Positions 8,386-20,683 of a stretch of 64,000 bases of DNA are shown piece after piece. The notes under the pieces were generated by a model, which was not told where the DNA came from, made no database searches, and saw nothing but the letters and a program-made list of their open reading frames with translations. A program made the translations under genes and the position numbers. Each line of letters begins with the position of its first letter. The first letter of the stretch is position 1. This DNA comes from Immersiella caudata (Eukaryota > Ascomycota > Sordariomycetes > Sordariales > Lasiosphaeriaceae). The DNA lies in NCBI GenBank assembly GCA_030512335.1, contig JAULSU010000001.1:6386001-6450000 (forward strand). The letters run 5' to 3'.

Positions 8386-10835
8386 GTTGCGTGTCTCCCG
8401 CACCCGGTTGCCGGTTCGGAGCGGTCGCGAAAGAGGGGTGCGAGGTGAGCACATCGGTTTTGGAGTCGGTTACATACTTCTAGCACAGAAGAAGCGACAT
8501 GGGCATTTAGCGTCAGTTCTTTGGGTAGAGCTTGGGCATCGGGGACGCTACATAGTTTGCTCTATCTGGTAGACGGGAGACAGAAAATAGAAACAAATAT
8601 GAAAACGCATAGATCTTGGTGCCAACTTGTTGTTCTGTATCTGCACAGTTGATCTGTGCGGCATACTAGACGGTGCGCTCTCCGAAATCGGTAGTTGGCT
8701 TACTCCCATATGGTAAGGCCTCAAACCACACCTCGATTTATGGCATGGTAGTACGAGGCAAACTCTTTGGAGGTCTTTTCTCACCAGATTTCCGATTTCC
8801 GACTCACTTCCCACTCCGGGTTCTAACTAAACGCGCGAGCTGCAAGGTAGCATTTCCAAACAGTACTTGCGGTACTTGGAACAAGTAAAGCTCTCAGCGC
8901 GGCAGAGGCGGCCTGGCAACCGAACGAATGCACAGGATGCATCCCGTCACGCAAGCATGAAGCAAGGCCGCAGCCCGATGGACCAATTGGCCCCTCTAAA
9001 GATGATCATGAGGGAGCGGAAAAAGAAAGATACGTGTAAGTAGGTAGGCGGTCGAAAGGCCAAGCGTGTTTCCCGGAGTGGCACACAATTGTTGTGCCCT
9101 CACCGCCTGGCGGGATGACATGCGAGGAGTGTCGAGAGGCAGGAGAAAAAGGAAGTGTCGAGAGGGGTTAAGCGGTCTCTGTTTCCCTTCCCGCCTCGTG
9201 TCTGAGGTCGGTTTGGGTTTTGACAGGCAGCTAGTCAGGGCTTTCGGGATCGGGATCGGGATCACAGAATCCGGGGGGAGACGGGTGGCGCGGGAACCGA
9301 CGGGAACACAACAACAAGCGCGTCAGTTCCAACTTCTCAAACCCAAAGAAGTAAAATGGAAGCAAAGAATACATTGTGAATGCTGGCGAACGTTCGTTGG
9401 TGCCAAGCCCAGGCTCTCATGTCTGTCATGCAGGCTGCCCCAAGGTTGCTGCAGTGTTCAAATGTGATGGAGGGGGGAGGGGAAACGGAGCGACTGGTGG
9501 GGGAATAAAGCTCTGCTCAAGCAATTCCCCGGAGCCTGGAAGGCGGTGCGACACTACCTCATTGCACAACCTATGGGTTGAGCTCTGGGACTTCCCTCCG
9601 TCTCCTCCAGAGGTAGGGGCAGCGTCTTCGCGTGGTGTGGTGACCGACAGCAGATGTGGGCTCGCAGGTGGCTTGCACTCCACTGTACTAAAGGTCGTTT
9701 CTCGGCGGTTCCGTAGCGAGATGTCCAAAGTTTTGTTTCCGTCTTCTTGTTCTATCTAATCGTTCCTAGAAAAAAGGGGCGATGTTGGTATCCACTGCTT
9801 GTCTAGGCAACCGACGGTAATGCTATCCAGCGTGTCGGGTCGCACGCCAGACCACACGGGTAAAAAGATCTGTGATGGAGGAAGACTCCGGCGAGCGCCT
9901 CAACAGTACCCTAACGTCGGGAACGAGTAAAGGTGCTTGGCCGTTTCTCTGGTGTGTGCCCATCCCTCGCTATCGGACTGTTGTACCAGCAGAGACCGTT
10001 AACAGTTTACCAATGTGTCAAAGGGGAAAATTGAAGGTCCCTCTTAGTGCTAACAATAAGGGGGTGGTGCTCCCAGTACGATAGCGACATTTTACGTGGC
10101 CGTCAATGGTTGTGATGGATGGGAAAACAACGTGTCGCTAGGTATGTATTGGGGAAAGGCATGGTACTGCAGAAAACACATCCGCGCCAGGAGAGGAACA
10201 AGAGGAGAAGTTGAAGTGTAAACGGACTTGCTTGTCCTCACGTACGTTCCGTGGAAAGGTAAGCCAGAACTGCAGACGAAAACGCAAACGCGATATCTTC
10301 CGATGTCCGATCAGCGGTGAAAGACTAGAGGGAGATAAGAAGACCCTTGTGGCCGGAGCCCGGTCGCACTTGAAAGACCAATAGGCCCCAGGAAAAAACG
10401 CGTCTAGTCAAACAACAGAAGCGTTGTGACCAAGACCCCCTCTTCGTTCCTTCCGTCGCGCGTTCTACATGTAACTTCCTCTACATCCATGTCGTGGGAA
10501 TGTAGTCGCTTCGTCAACCCATTTTTAACGCCCACTGTCCACGGCCCATGACGGAACCTCGCCCGCTTCCATAATGCAAGGACTCCCAGTTCCCGAAACC
10601 AAAACCACCAGGCAGGTTTTACCCTCCCATCGCCCATATCGTACGCCATGATAAAAAGCCATAACATAAAGACAGGCAAGAGCAAAAACTCCAAGCCAGA
10701 AACTTTGAAGCCAGAAAGCCGACGTCGTTTCGATACCTCCTAATCCGATGCGATGTGGGGCGGATCGAACCCCAGCACGCCTTTAGCGCGCATGCAGCCA
10801 ATGTGCATTCCCTCCGAGAGCTATAACTATGCACG
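8386..10835. other. Long intergenic region between convergent genes
   Basis: These 2.45 kb separate two genes that converge, which is unusually long for 3' flanks here. Frames are short and interrupted on both strands. A 96-codon minus frame (10694-10404) begins with a hydrophobic stretch but shows no other support. A spliced small gene or non-coding RNA could be hidden, but I cannot build one. Confidence 0.5.
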
Positions 10836-11632
10836 TCATTTTTGAGAGTCGGGCTCAGGGTCGTTGGAGATTGTCCTCAACACGCGGTCGAGGGCTTCAG
10901 TCATGACCACGTCGGCGGGGCGGCTGACGTCAATCGATAAGACGTCCACTTCGTCCTTGGTCGGCCGCTCGAGGATGTCAAATTGGCTGTGGACCATGTT
11001 CGCCCCCATGTAGTGGTTCTTACGCGCAAGGACTCTTTGGAGGAGAACCTCTTCGGGGGCGTCGAGGTAGATGAAGTGCAGCCGGATGTTGTGAAAGAAG
11101 TAGGGTGCAACACGGATGACATCACGGTATTTGCGCTTCAATGCCGAACAGGTCAGCACCACGCCTTCATGCCCTTCGTCCAGTTCGTGGATGGAAGCCT
11201 CGCGGAGCGCCGTTAGCCAGTCCCATCGGTCCGCGTCGGTCAGCGGGATGCCAGCGCTCATCTTATCAACATTGGCTTGTGGGTGGTACTACAAAGGCAT
11301 ATGAGCATGGGAAGCCCCACCAGTTCTACCGCCAGCAACACAAGACGTACCTCATCGCCCTCAATATAAGGCCAGTGGAGAGCATCGGCGAGGAACTTGG
11401 CAACCGTGCTCTTCCCGCACCCCGCTGGACCCGTCACCAGCCAAATGTGTCGTTCTTCTGGCATTTGTACAGGGCCGGGCGCAACGCCATTTGTGTGGAC
11501 GCCGTTGGAGAGTGACTGTGTTGGGAGCGCTACCTTTGGTGTGGGGGGGATGGTTCGGGGGGTGGCGGAGAGGTTTGGTGGTGCTGGTGGGCGCTGCCCG
11601 TTCATGGAGACGGGGGTGTCGTACGACAGCAT
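10836..11632 (-). CDS. Gluconokinase (thermoresistant GntK family)
   Basis: It phosphorylates D-gluconate to 6-phosphogluconate, feeding the pentose phosphate pathway. Exons are 11632-11351 and 11288-10836; intron 11350-11289 (GTACGT...GTAG) joins in phase 0 to restore EGDEYHPQANVDKMSAGIPL, the substrate-binding signature. The product is 244 residues. The P-loop GPAGCGKS lies at residues 68-75, followed by TDADRWDWL, VLTCSALKRKYRD and YLDAPEEVLLQRV, all family-typical. The first ~60 residues are a Pro/Ser/Thr-rich extension absent from bacterial GntK; a second in-frame Met (MNGQ) ten codons in is an alternative start. Confidence 0.92.
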
Positions 11633-14600
11633 GGTGAATTGGGGTTGGAGAGTGCGCGTGAGCGAGAAAAGTTTGATTTACTGGCAGAAAGGCTATCGCA
11701 TATTGTGGCGGCGGCAATTGTGGGAGGCGGTCCGGTCCGGTGTAAGTGACCAAGGTAACCTTGAAAGTCAAAGCAGACGGTGTCCAGGTGATGGCTTGGC
11801 AAGCAGAGAAACTGGATGGGGATCACAGCAGCGAGAAGGAAAATCCCATAACCTGCACGAGGGAAAGTTGAGAAGGACCCGGGAGACCAGAAGGCAGAAC
11901 CAAACAAAAACACGCTGGAAGGGGGGGGTTAGACGGGAGTGAAGCTGATGGTGGTGCGTGGGTATTATATAGGTGCGAGACTCGCTCAGTGAGGCCAGGG
12001 ACAGGTACCTAGGTAGGACCTGGGGAGCGATGACCTAAAACTTTTCCCAGCGGTGCCAGGTGACGGACTGGGGGCAGCCCTGGGGGGGGGGGGTTGAAAG
12101 GGCTCCTGGCCGACTTTTCCAGTGATTTCCGCTGGGATGTCGCTCACGTCCAGTCGGGGGAGGGCTGATGAACAAAGCGGGGGACAGGCAGGCCCAATGC
12201 TCCTGGCGGCGGCCACCTAATTGAAAGGTACTGTACTGTACCGCGAGGATGTACTGTACCACATGGATTGCGGTACCAAAGTACTCGCAGATGTTTGGCC
12301 ACGACGGGTCGAAACCTCACTAAAAGGCGGATCCTATTGGAGCGCGGATTTCGACAGAGGGCGAACTCGACCCAGCCATGACAGATACACTCCACCCGAG
12401 ACAGGGGGAGGGTGTGTGGGTGTCGGCGCCGGGAATGTGTAGCTCGAGGTATGCGGGAGGTATCCACAGGTGAAGGAGAGGTACCTGGCCCATTGGGGGT
12501 GTGGGTGTTCGGTGGAAGCCTCTGTTGAAAAACAGGAGTGGGATGAATTTGGCTTCAGGTGTGGGGGAGAAACAAAGAGATGGGAGTGGCCTGACTCGCA
12601 AGACGGCGCGCATTGCGAATTGATGCCGTCCCACTGGCGTTTTTCCTCAACGGCGTTTAGAACATGACACTGGCCACGGGTTCGCGCCTCCTTCCGTGGT
12701 TTGGTTTGGGAACGAACGCTTTTGTTGAGATTCGGCGGTCTCAGATGGAGGGGCATGGAACCAAGGGTGAAAGAAGTCCCAGAACCTAACTCGGGACGCC
12801 AAAACAGAACCCACACAATCTTACACCCAGGCTTCGGCGGAGACCGCTGAAAGCCACAAGGAAAACTGGGTGAGCCCCGTGACCACTGGTCAAATAACGT
12901 AACCCACCAGGCACGGACAACAACAGCCCCAAGAAACGGCCAGGGCAAAGACGGTGAACGGTATGCAAGTGATCTTTAGGCGAATCCCAATTTACAGATT
13001 GCTAGGAAGTGACCAAGGCGGGTACCGTAAAGTACATGCGCATACACAGTTTTGGGGATGCGGCGGTGGCAGCAGCAGCGACAGCGACAGGGCGTGGACG
13101 GGGAAGGCGAGGCAGGGGTGGGAACTTCCTTACTCACACTTGAGGAGCTGCGGATTGTTCAACCAAAGTTTTCTCCCGCCACTCGATCGTGGGGCACAGG
13201 TGGAAGGAACGCCGGGAGCGGCAGCCCTGAAGAGGCCCCATCTGCCGTTGCCAGACCCGAGTGACACACACAAATTTCCCGCCAGTCCTGGTTCGAACAC
13301 GCTGACGTCGGGGTCTCGAATTGCACTGGAAGCCTTTCCACGATCCCGCTTGAAATGTTGCGGTCTGAGGTGGATTAGGAAAGTGGAACAGCTGCGAGGG
13401 GGCTTTTACACTGAAAGCGCAAAGGGGCCTCGGGCGATGTGCCAAAGCGCTGGACTTCGGCGAAGAAGCGTGGGGGAGGGGTCCGTACGTCCCACTGGAG
13501 CTGGGACCAGTGAAGTTGAAGTTGGGGGTGAAGCTCCAAGGTGATCGAGGGCGCCCACGCGCGCCCAGGGGTTACCTGGTTGCCAGAGCCCACAGCGAGG
13601 GCAAGGCTCGGTCAGGTACAGTACTTCCAGCCCGAGAAGCTAGGTAAGAAGAGGGAGCTGAGGAGAATCTTGCGAATAGAGCTCCATCTTGGCCAGGACA
13701 TATCATGCACCCAATCGAAAGAAGAAAAACCGAGAGCGAGCTACACAATAGGAGGTTAGAGCAGTGAGAGTCTGAGCAAAGATGGAGGGCTTCCTCATGG
13801 CAGCGATCTGCCCCGGAGCTTCTGTGGGATGCCGGATGGATGGTGCTCTTTTTTTGCCGTGTTCCCCAGCATCTAGCTTGCATCATTGCAGCTGGGTGTG
13901 ACCAATGATTTCCACACCGGCTGGCACTCTGCGCTCAAGCTCCATCTGAGAGACCTGGCAGTATTTGTTGGGCCGTCCCAGAGATGATGAATGCGATTCA
14001 TCATCGCCTGCCAGCATTTCAGCACTTTCGCATCTTGGCACGGACTCAGGAGTGGCCCCGTGATGCGCCGCTTGACTAGGCTCAGATCCCCGGTTTCGCC
14101 GGAGGCCGGTGCTTGCGCTAGGCTCCGCTTCGAGTCCGCCAGCGTGGGCGCTGTGGAACAGCGAGCTTCCGGCCACTTCGGCTCTCCTTCCGGGCCCCTT
14201 CAGGTAGAGGAAGAAAGCAAAAAATCAAGTCGAGAATCTCCCCACTGGCTAGTCGGTCATCGTTGGCTTGGATCTTTCGATGTCCAGCTGCCAAGTGGTT
14301 AGTTAGCGGTGGTTGACCGAGCACACGAGTTCCCACTGTGTCCTTTGTTTGTGCGCAGGTAGAGTACCAGCCGAAGGTCTGCATCCGCAAGTGGGTTCCG
14401 TGGAGGGGTCCATCGAAACGGGGTTGTTGGGATAGCTTCCTCTTGCGCGGGGGGTCGGGGCACAGAGGGGTTCCAGGTTCCAGCCGGGTTTCGCGGCTGG
14501 TGCTTCTCAGAGGTACGCGACGTGCCCACGGGGATTGTCACAACCTTCACCGCTCAATCCCCCGAAATGAATTTTAGAGCAGCGGCTGCTGACCCAACCA

Positions 14601-16745
14601 AAGTGGCCGTAAGTCGTGCTTGCCTCTCATCTACAACAACCCCGAACGCACCAGGCGCATTCTTAGTGTTGGCCGATGCGCCTTCCCTGTCTCCCGTAAC
14701 GAAGAGAAGGTCGCGCTCTGAGACTCTGTTCGCAATATGCCTGCAGAATAAGACGCAATCAACATGGTACGGCGAGGGATTTGGCCCATGCTTAATTTCT
14801 CCGTTTCGGTGAGCGATTGACGCCGGCAAGGCCCCCCCTATTATGCTCCTCGTCGCCACCGAAGATGCAGGAAGCACGTAGGCGGCGGTCGGCGCTGCGC
14901 AGATTGGTCTTCTCGGGCATTGCACTGCAGCAATGAAGCATGCAAGGTTTGCTTCCCCTTTTTAGCTTCTGCCTTCCAGGTACTGCAGCAGCTCATCACG
15001 AAGTCGGAAATCAGACAGGTATACTAAGTACATGCAAAGTACAAACAAAAGACTTGACCAAAGGCAATTCGGTTCACAGAGAAACTCAGCAACAAGCATT
15101 GTCTCGCATTGCTGTTAGAACAGCACAATCCTAACTCGAGCGCGTCGATCGTCTTTCTTCTCACTCCAACCTGCAAGAGGGAGATCCGTCCGGACTGTAT
15201 TTTCCTTGTTCCAGTTCGCTCTCAATTTACCAGCAAGAGTCACGAGGACCTTCATCCCTACCTCCATGCCCCCTAACTTTCATGGATACGAATTAGTGGG
15301 GTTGAGGCCCTCAAGATCGTAACTTGAACTACAGAACACAAACCCCTGAGAAACTCATTCGTGCTCTGACACCACCTCGGGCTATCTTTGGTAGCGAGGT
15401 TGGTAGCATTATCATTAATGTGCCGAGCTGGACATTCATTACGAGATGACGTCTCACGAATTCGATCGGACTTGGACGCTAGCACGGCTACCTAAGCACA
15501 GTGGCTGGGCCCTCTTTGGTGTGTAAGTGCAGCCAGCAACGCCCCTCAGCATTTTGCCTAATATCGCCCTGAACCGTTATTCTCCCGTGTGGCAGGGCTT
15601 CTGATTAGAAGCGCTGGGTACTGTACTGGGACAGTGGGTTCTGCTTGCAGCGTTCCAGGCATGTCTACCAGCAATTGTCCCGGCTTCCAGCTGCTTCGGA
15701 TCACAGCCAGCCCAGTCATCTCGCGCCCAGTACACAGTGTTCGTCACCCGCAATGTCAGCGGCCCAAATATCGAGCCAGCCGACACCATCGCCAGGGATT
15801 GGGCCGGTGCCTGCGATGTCGGAATAATTGCTAGCGGGCCCAGTGTCGGAAATGCTGAGAGCATCCATCCGAGTTGGCACGCATCCGCTTCCCGCTCTCG
15901 TTTCACACCCATCCGCCTGACGCTAAGAATGGGACCGCATGGAACATTATCCTGCTTCCACGCATTCGATACGCTTGCCGAACTCAGACCTCGACGTTGA
16001 GTGTATCGTGCTGATAGGCGCCCAGAGGTGCCCGTGTACGGTTCAACTTTCAAGCCCCCATGGTGTCCTTCCCGTAACGCAATCGCCGACATCGCAGCAA
16101 ATTGCGCCAACGATCAGGGACCCCAGCTATCCTTATCAGAAACGTATCTAAGTGATCTTTGTACTGTACAATGCACTCGGTACCTGAATATAGTCTTTGC
16201 AATGTTGTTCCTTGACGAGATTTTGGGCGTGGAGGACCTCGGCGCCTAGTCTGCCCACGGTCACGATGAGATCTACCCCGCCATTGCTGAGGTACCCATA
16301 TGCCGAAAAACGGGCGAATCAGAGCTTGGTTTGCAAGGGGGATTCCAGCTCTGAATCGTTTGCTCGCCCGGTGATCAGCTGCATTGCCATGTTATGGTTT
16401 TTAAATTGAAAACTACCTACTCGCCATTATACTATATTCTGGAACTCGATGTAGAAAGAGCTTAAGGGTAAACTTCTGAAGTCTAATGTTTTAGTCTTGG
16501 CTGGCGGTGAGGCTTCGGGAGCTGGAACAAGGCTGGCGGCCCGAAAAGGGCAGCTCCGTCCCTGTAATGTGGTTAGTCAAAACCCCGCCTTCCTCTTTGG
16601 TACTTGGCCCAATGGGGATTGGGCAGCTCGCCAATAAGGTGCCCACCTGGTGGGTTCGGGCTGCAGACCCCGCGCCGGTTTCAGACGGCAGCTGCTCTGG
16701 ACAACCTTAACGGCGTGAAGCGCGTGGTGTGAGGTTAGGTTTGGG
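11633..16745. other. 5.1-kb region without recognisable genes
   Basis: This lies between divergent gluconokinase and DPP3. Frames of up to ~200 codons occur on both strands (for example 12334-12948 minus and 12954-13544 plus) but none resembles a known family, shows codon preference, or joins by splicing to a coherent product. It holds repeated GTACTGTAC/GTACAGTAC motifs (12228-16169), a perfect TACCTAGGTA palindrome at 12006-12015 and long G runs near 12080. Long regulatory leaders or a non-coding transcript are possible. Confidence 0.5.
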
Positions 16746-19332
16746 ATGTCCATCGCCTGCGTGTCGTCTTTAAGACGACTTCCTCTTCACCACCAGAGGC
16801 TTTCATCTGCTTCGTTCAGAGCGCCTGCGCATCTTTACACGTCGAGAACTCCCAATCTGGAACGATTGCCGAGGCAACAGCTTCGAAGTTTGCGAACCAT
16901 GAACACTCACCAACTGTCACAGTACTTTGCGGACTCCCCGCCCGCCGTCGTTAGGCTTGAGATTGGGAAGCACTTTGAGCCCCTAACCGACAGGCAGAAG
17001 CGCTATGCACACTTTATCAGCCGGTAAGTGACCGTCTTGGTGTTTGTTGACATGGCGCCGTCTCTGTTTACATTTGTCAAAATGCAGTGCCTCCTTCGCC
17101 GGAAACCGTATCGTACTGCGCCAAACCTCCCCTGAGGCTGAGTCTATCTACGACTTCATCATTGCGCTCCACCGCGCCGCCGCTGGCGACTGGAAGGCTC
17201 TTGCTGCAAAGGCTGGTGTTGAGGAGGACGGCCTAAATGGTTTCCTCCACTGTGGGTCTTCCCCTTTCGCCGTTTGCCTCCTATTGTGGTGATTCATGGC
17301 TTTGTTAAATGTGTTGGGCGTGACATGAGCACGCCTGAGACCTTGCGTTGCCTAGAAAACGTCTCCAAGAGAAATAACTGACGGATATTTACCACAGATG
17401 CCGCGCAGTTCCTAGGCAACGCTGGAAACTACAAGTCGTTTGGAGACTCCAAATTCATTCCGCGCTCCCCCGAGCCCGTCTTCGCTGCCTTGGCGTCAAC
17501 TTCAGCGGAAGCTGAGAAGCACTATAAGGCCACCAATGGCGCCATCTTCTCAGCCGACAAGCAAAGTCTTCTGCACCTTGGGTTTACCGATGATGGCCAT
17601 CTGACTACTTACTATCCCGATTCTCCCGATATCACGAAGGAAGAGATCGGAGCCGTTGCTAAGTGGAGTTCCGACAAGGGCCTGCTCCCTGAGAACAACA
17701 GGCTCCGAAAGACCAAGGATGGCGTTTTCGAGATTCTCATCGCGTCCGCTACGACGACCATCCCAGCCGAGGGCGGTGATATTGGTAAGGAGACAGAGTT
17801 CACCGTGAGTGGAGGGCTCTTAGATGGCAAGACCATCAGGTTGGTCTACGGCGACTATGCAAAGGAGATGGAGGACATCACCGGCTACACCAAGAAGGCA
17901 GCTGAAAACGCCGAAAATGAGACTCAGCAAAAGATGCACACTGCGTACGCCAAGTCGTTCGAGGAAGGCTCACTCTTGGCTTTCAAAGACTCGCAGAGAT
18001 ATTGGATTCGCGATCAAGGACCCATGGTCGAGTGTAACATTGGTTTTATCGAGACGTATCGCGACCCGGCTGGGATCAGAGGCGAGTGGGAGGGTTTTGC
18101 GGCTGTCGTCAACCTCGAGAGGACAAGGGCATTCGGAGAACTGGTCCGAAGTGCACCCGAGTTGATCCCTTTGCTGCCCTGGAGCAAGGATTTTGAGAAG
18201 GACAAGTTTTTGTCCCCCGACTTCACCTCCCTGGAGGTTCTGACTTTCTGCGGCTCTGGTATTCCTGCTGGCATCAACATCCCCAACTATGACGATATTC
18301 GACAGAGCGAGGGTTTCAAGAACGTCAGTCTCGGTAACGTGTTGGGTGCCAAGGCGCCCAATGAGAAGATTCCATTTATCGCGGAGGCCGATTTGGAAAT
18401 CTATCAGAAGTATCGAGACGCCGCCTTTGAGGTGCAGGTCGGCCTTCACGAGCTTACTGGTAAGGAAAGCTGACTACCCCCTCTCTGTTGACGTACTAAC
18501 ATCCAGCCTAGGCCACGGCTGTGGCAAGCTCTTGCAGGAGACTGAGCCGGGCGTCTACAACTTCGACCACGAGAACCCGCCCGTCAGTCCCTTGACTGGC
18601 AAACCCGTAACAACTTGGTACAAGCCTGGCCAGACATGGGGCTCCGTATTCGGAGGTCTCGCTGGTGCCTATGAGGTGCGAATATCAATGGTTTTGGCGG
18701 AGACCAGAGCTAACAGGAAGTAGGAATGCCGTGCTGAGCTCGTTGCTATGCATCTGAGCTGCGAGTTCTCCGCGCTTAAGATCTTTGGATTTGGCGACGG
18801 CTCAGTCGACATCGATGGAGAGGCTGGTGACGTTCTATACGCTTCGTACCTTAGCATGGCGCGAGCTGGTCTACTCTCAGTGGAGTTCTGGGATCCACAC
18901 CAAAAAAAATGGGGACAAGCTCACTGTCAGGCCAGATTCGGCATCTTCAAGTCTTTCCTGGAGGCTGAGGACGACTTCTGCAAGCTGGAGTACAAGAACG
19001 ACGACCTTTCAGATCTAACGATCAAGCTTGATCGCTCCAAGATTCTAACAAGCGGTCGGAAGGCTGTGTCAGACTTCTTGCAGAAGATCCACATTTACAA
19101 GTCGACGGCGGATGTTAAAACGGGAACCGAGTTCTTCAAGGGCATGACTGACGTGGGTCTTGAGTTCTGGGGGACCAAAGTTCGTGACGTGGTTTTGAAG
19201 AACAAGCAGCCCAGGAAGGTCTTCGTCCAGGCCAACACGCATCTGGATGAGGCGACGGGCAAAGTGACTCTCAAGGAGTATGACCCCTCGCCGGAGGGAA
19301 TGATTGCCAGCTGGGCTGATCGTGAGGCTTGA
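16746..19332 (+). CDS. Dipeptidyl peptidase III (peptidase M49)
   Basis: A zinc exopeptidase that removes dipeptides from short peptides. Exons are 16746-17023, 17088-17251, 17398-18459, 18512-18675 and 18724-19332; the four introns all have GT...AG borders and preserve frame. The product is 758 residues. The metal motif HELTGHGCGK is created by the exon 3-4 junction (the usual text is HELLGH), and the second motif EECRAE, giving the third zinc-binding Glu, by the exon 4-5 junction. Residues 1-51 are rich in Arg, Ser and Leu with one Glu, so they may target mitochondria; the next in-frame Met (16899, MNTHQLSQYFAD) gives a 707-residue cytosolic-type form. Converges with the DUF3074 gene 173 bases away. 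Confidence 0.93.
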
Positions 19333-19505
19333 GTTAGCAGGGTTGGTAACAGCTGCGGACGATATGGGAGTCGTAATGTTACCGATGAGCGCCGCAGCGA
19401 TGAGGCAGGCAATTGTATCTTGATATCTTGTAAACTTGACATTACCAGGCGGAAACTCGGCCCAGTGCTTTGACCAAGTTTTCACCACCGACCCTTGCAC
19501 CAGAT

Positions 19506-20683
19506 TCACTTCCCCTCCGCCTTTGCCCTCTCCCTCGCTGCCCAGGTTAAGAAGTTGGGTACATCCTTCGCTATCTGCCCAGGCACTGCTCGATTCTGAA
19601 CCCACATCGGCAACACCCCTTTCGCGTCCGAGGCCGTCGTCATAATCCACTCGATCTCTCCGCTGTCTTCCATTTTCCGTATCCTCTCTGCGCTTACATA
19701 CGATCCAATGACCGAGTCATTATATTTTTTCCGGGTGGAGTCTGAAATCTCAGACGAGGCGAGGAGGGAGGGCACGGGCAGGGTTATAGTTAGGAATTCT
19801 GAGCGAGAGGCGGCGCAGGTGAAGAGGAGAATGGGAAATGTCCGATCTTTGAGGATAGGGCGGCCGATGCGGTGGCGGATTAGGTGGAGGGTCAGAGTGA
19901 TTGAGGTGTAGGTTGTTGAGGAGATGGGGAGTTCCTGGGAGGTTATTAGTCTTGTTCTTCAATTCTCGCGTCTTTCCCATATTGCGACTTAAACCCATTT
20001 TCAACGTTTTGGAACCTTCTTTTGTCCCTATTCCAGCCCTCTTGCAACCCTTTTATATCCCTTTGGCATCCCTCTGTTGACCATTTTAAACACCGTTTAG
20101 ATCGGTGTTACACCCCTTTACACCCTTTGCTAACCCCTTTGCAACTTGTCCACAACCACCCTCCAACCCATCCCTCACAACATACTCCCCATATCCAAGC
20201 CCCCCAAGAATGGAAACAAAAAGAAAATGAACTCACCAACCCCTCGCCCTCCCACTTCCAAACGTGCTCCACCCCAACCACACTCCCCGTAAACTCCCTC
20301 TCCACCTCAACATGCCTCTCCTTAAACCCATTCCAAAACTCATCCCAATTCGCCGATTTCTTTCCCGTTTCATCACTGTCGGCGTGTACGCTTCGGCGGC
20401 ATATCCACGTTTCTCCTTTATCGGCGCCACTGCGCATGGTATCGACAACACGCTGAAACAACTGAACGGTTGCGTCCGAGGTAGAGTACGTTTTTGATCC
20501 TTTGGATGCCCATTCTGGAGAAGGGGAGTGGGATGGGGAAATCTTAGGAGCAACGGAGTCGATAAAGGGAATCGCTTCTTCGAGGATAGACGTGAGGAAG
20601 GGGGCGAGGGCATCTGGTGGTGCGGATTGGGGTGGGAGATCGGAGGGGGAGAGGCCGTTGAGGGTTAGGAGTTCAAGGGGCAT
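19506..20683 (-). CDS. DUF3074 (START-like) domain protein
   Basis: A fungal protein with a predicted START-like lipid-binding fold; its function is unknown. Exons are 20683-20237 and 19934-19506, with a 302-base intron (GTGAGT...CTAATAACCTCCCAG) joining in phase 0 to give 291 residues. The start MPLELLTLNGLSPSDLPP fits the family. Key stretches are ETWICRRSVHAD and WDEFWNGFKERHVEVEREF in exon 1, and RHRIGRPILKDRTFPILLF with IEWIMTTASDAKGVLPMWV in exon 2. Without the splice the family region is cut after WKWEGEGL. The intron is long for this window and is filled by a degenerate short repeat, listed separately. Confidence 0.82.
19935..20236 (-). repeat. Degenerate ~11-base repeat inside the DUF3074 intron
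   Basis: On the coding strand the intron is a run of loosely periodic AAAGGG-type units (for example GCAAAGGGGTTA, GCAAAGGGTGT, AAAGGGGTGT, CAAAGGGATAT, AAAAGGGTTGC) spaced about 10-12 bases, densest from about 20150 down to 20000. Similarity fades toward the acceptor. It looks like a decayed minisatellite. Confidence 0.6.

Noticed and set aside
10404..10694. 96-codon minus frame with a hydrophobic start
   Set aside because: One membrane-like stretch but no other support, and it lies in the likely gluconokinase 3' flank.
10741..10830. tRNA-like B box (GGTTCGATCC on the minus strand)
   Set aside because: The T stem and acceptor stem do not pair and no proper A box is present.
12334..12948. 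204-codon minus frame in the gene-poor region
   Set aside because: No codon preference, no domain text, and no splice partner; random in GC-rich DNA.
12954..13544. 196-codon plus frame in the gene-poor region
   Set aside because: Irregular codon use and no recognisable motif.
15577..16110. Possible degraded LysM or chitin-binding gene
   Set aside because: Scattered Cys and phrases such as VTRNVSGPNIEPADTIARDW suggested it, but no frame or splice model gives a coherent domain.
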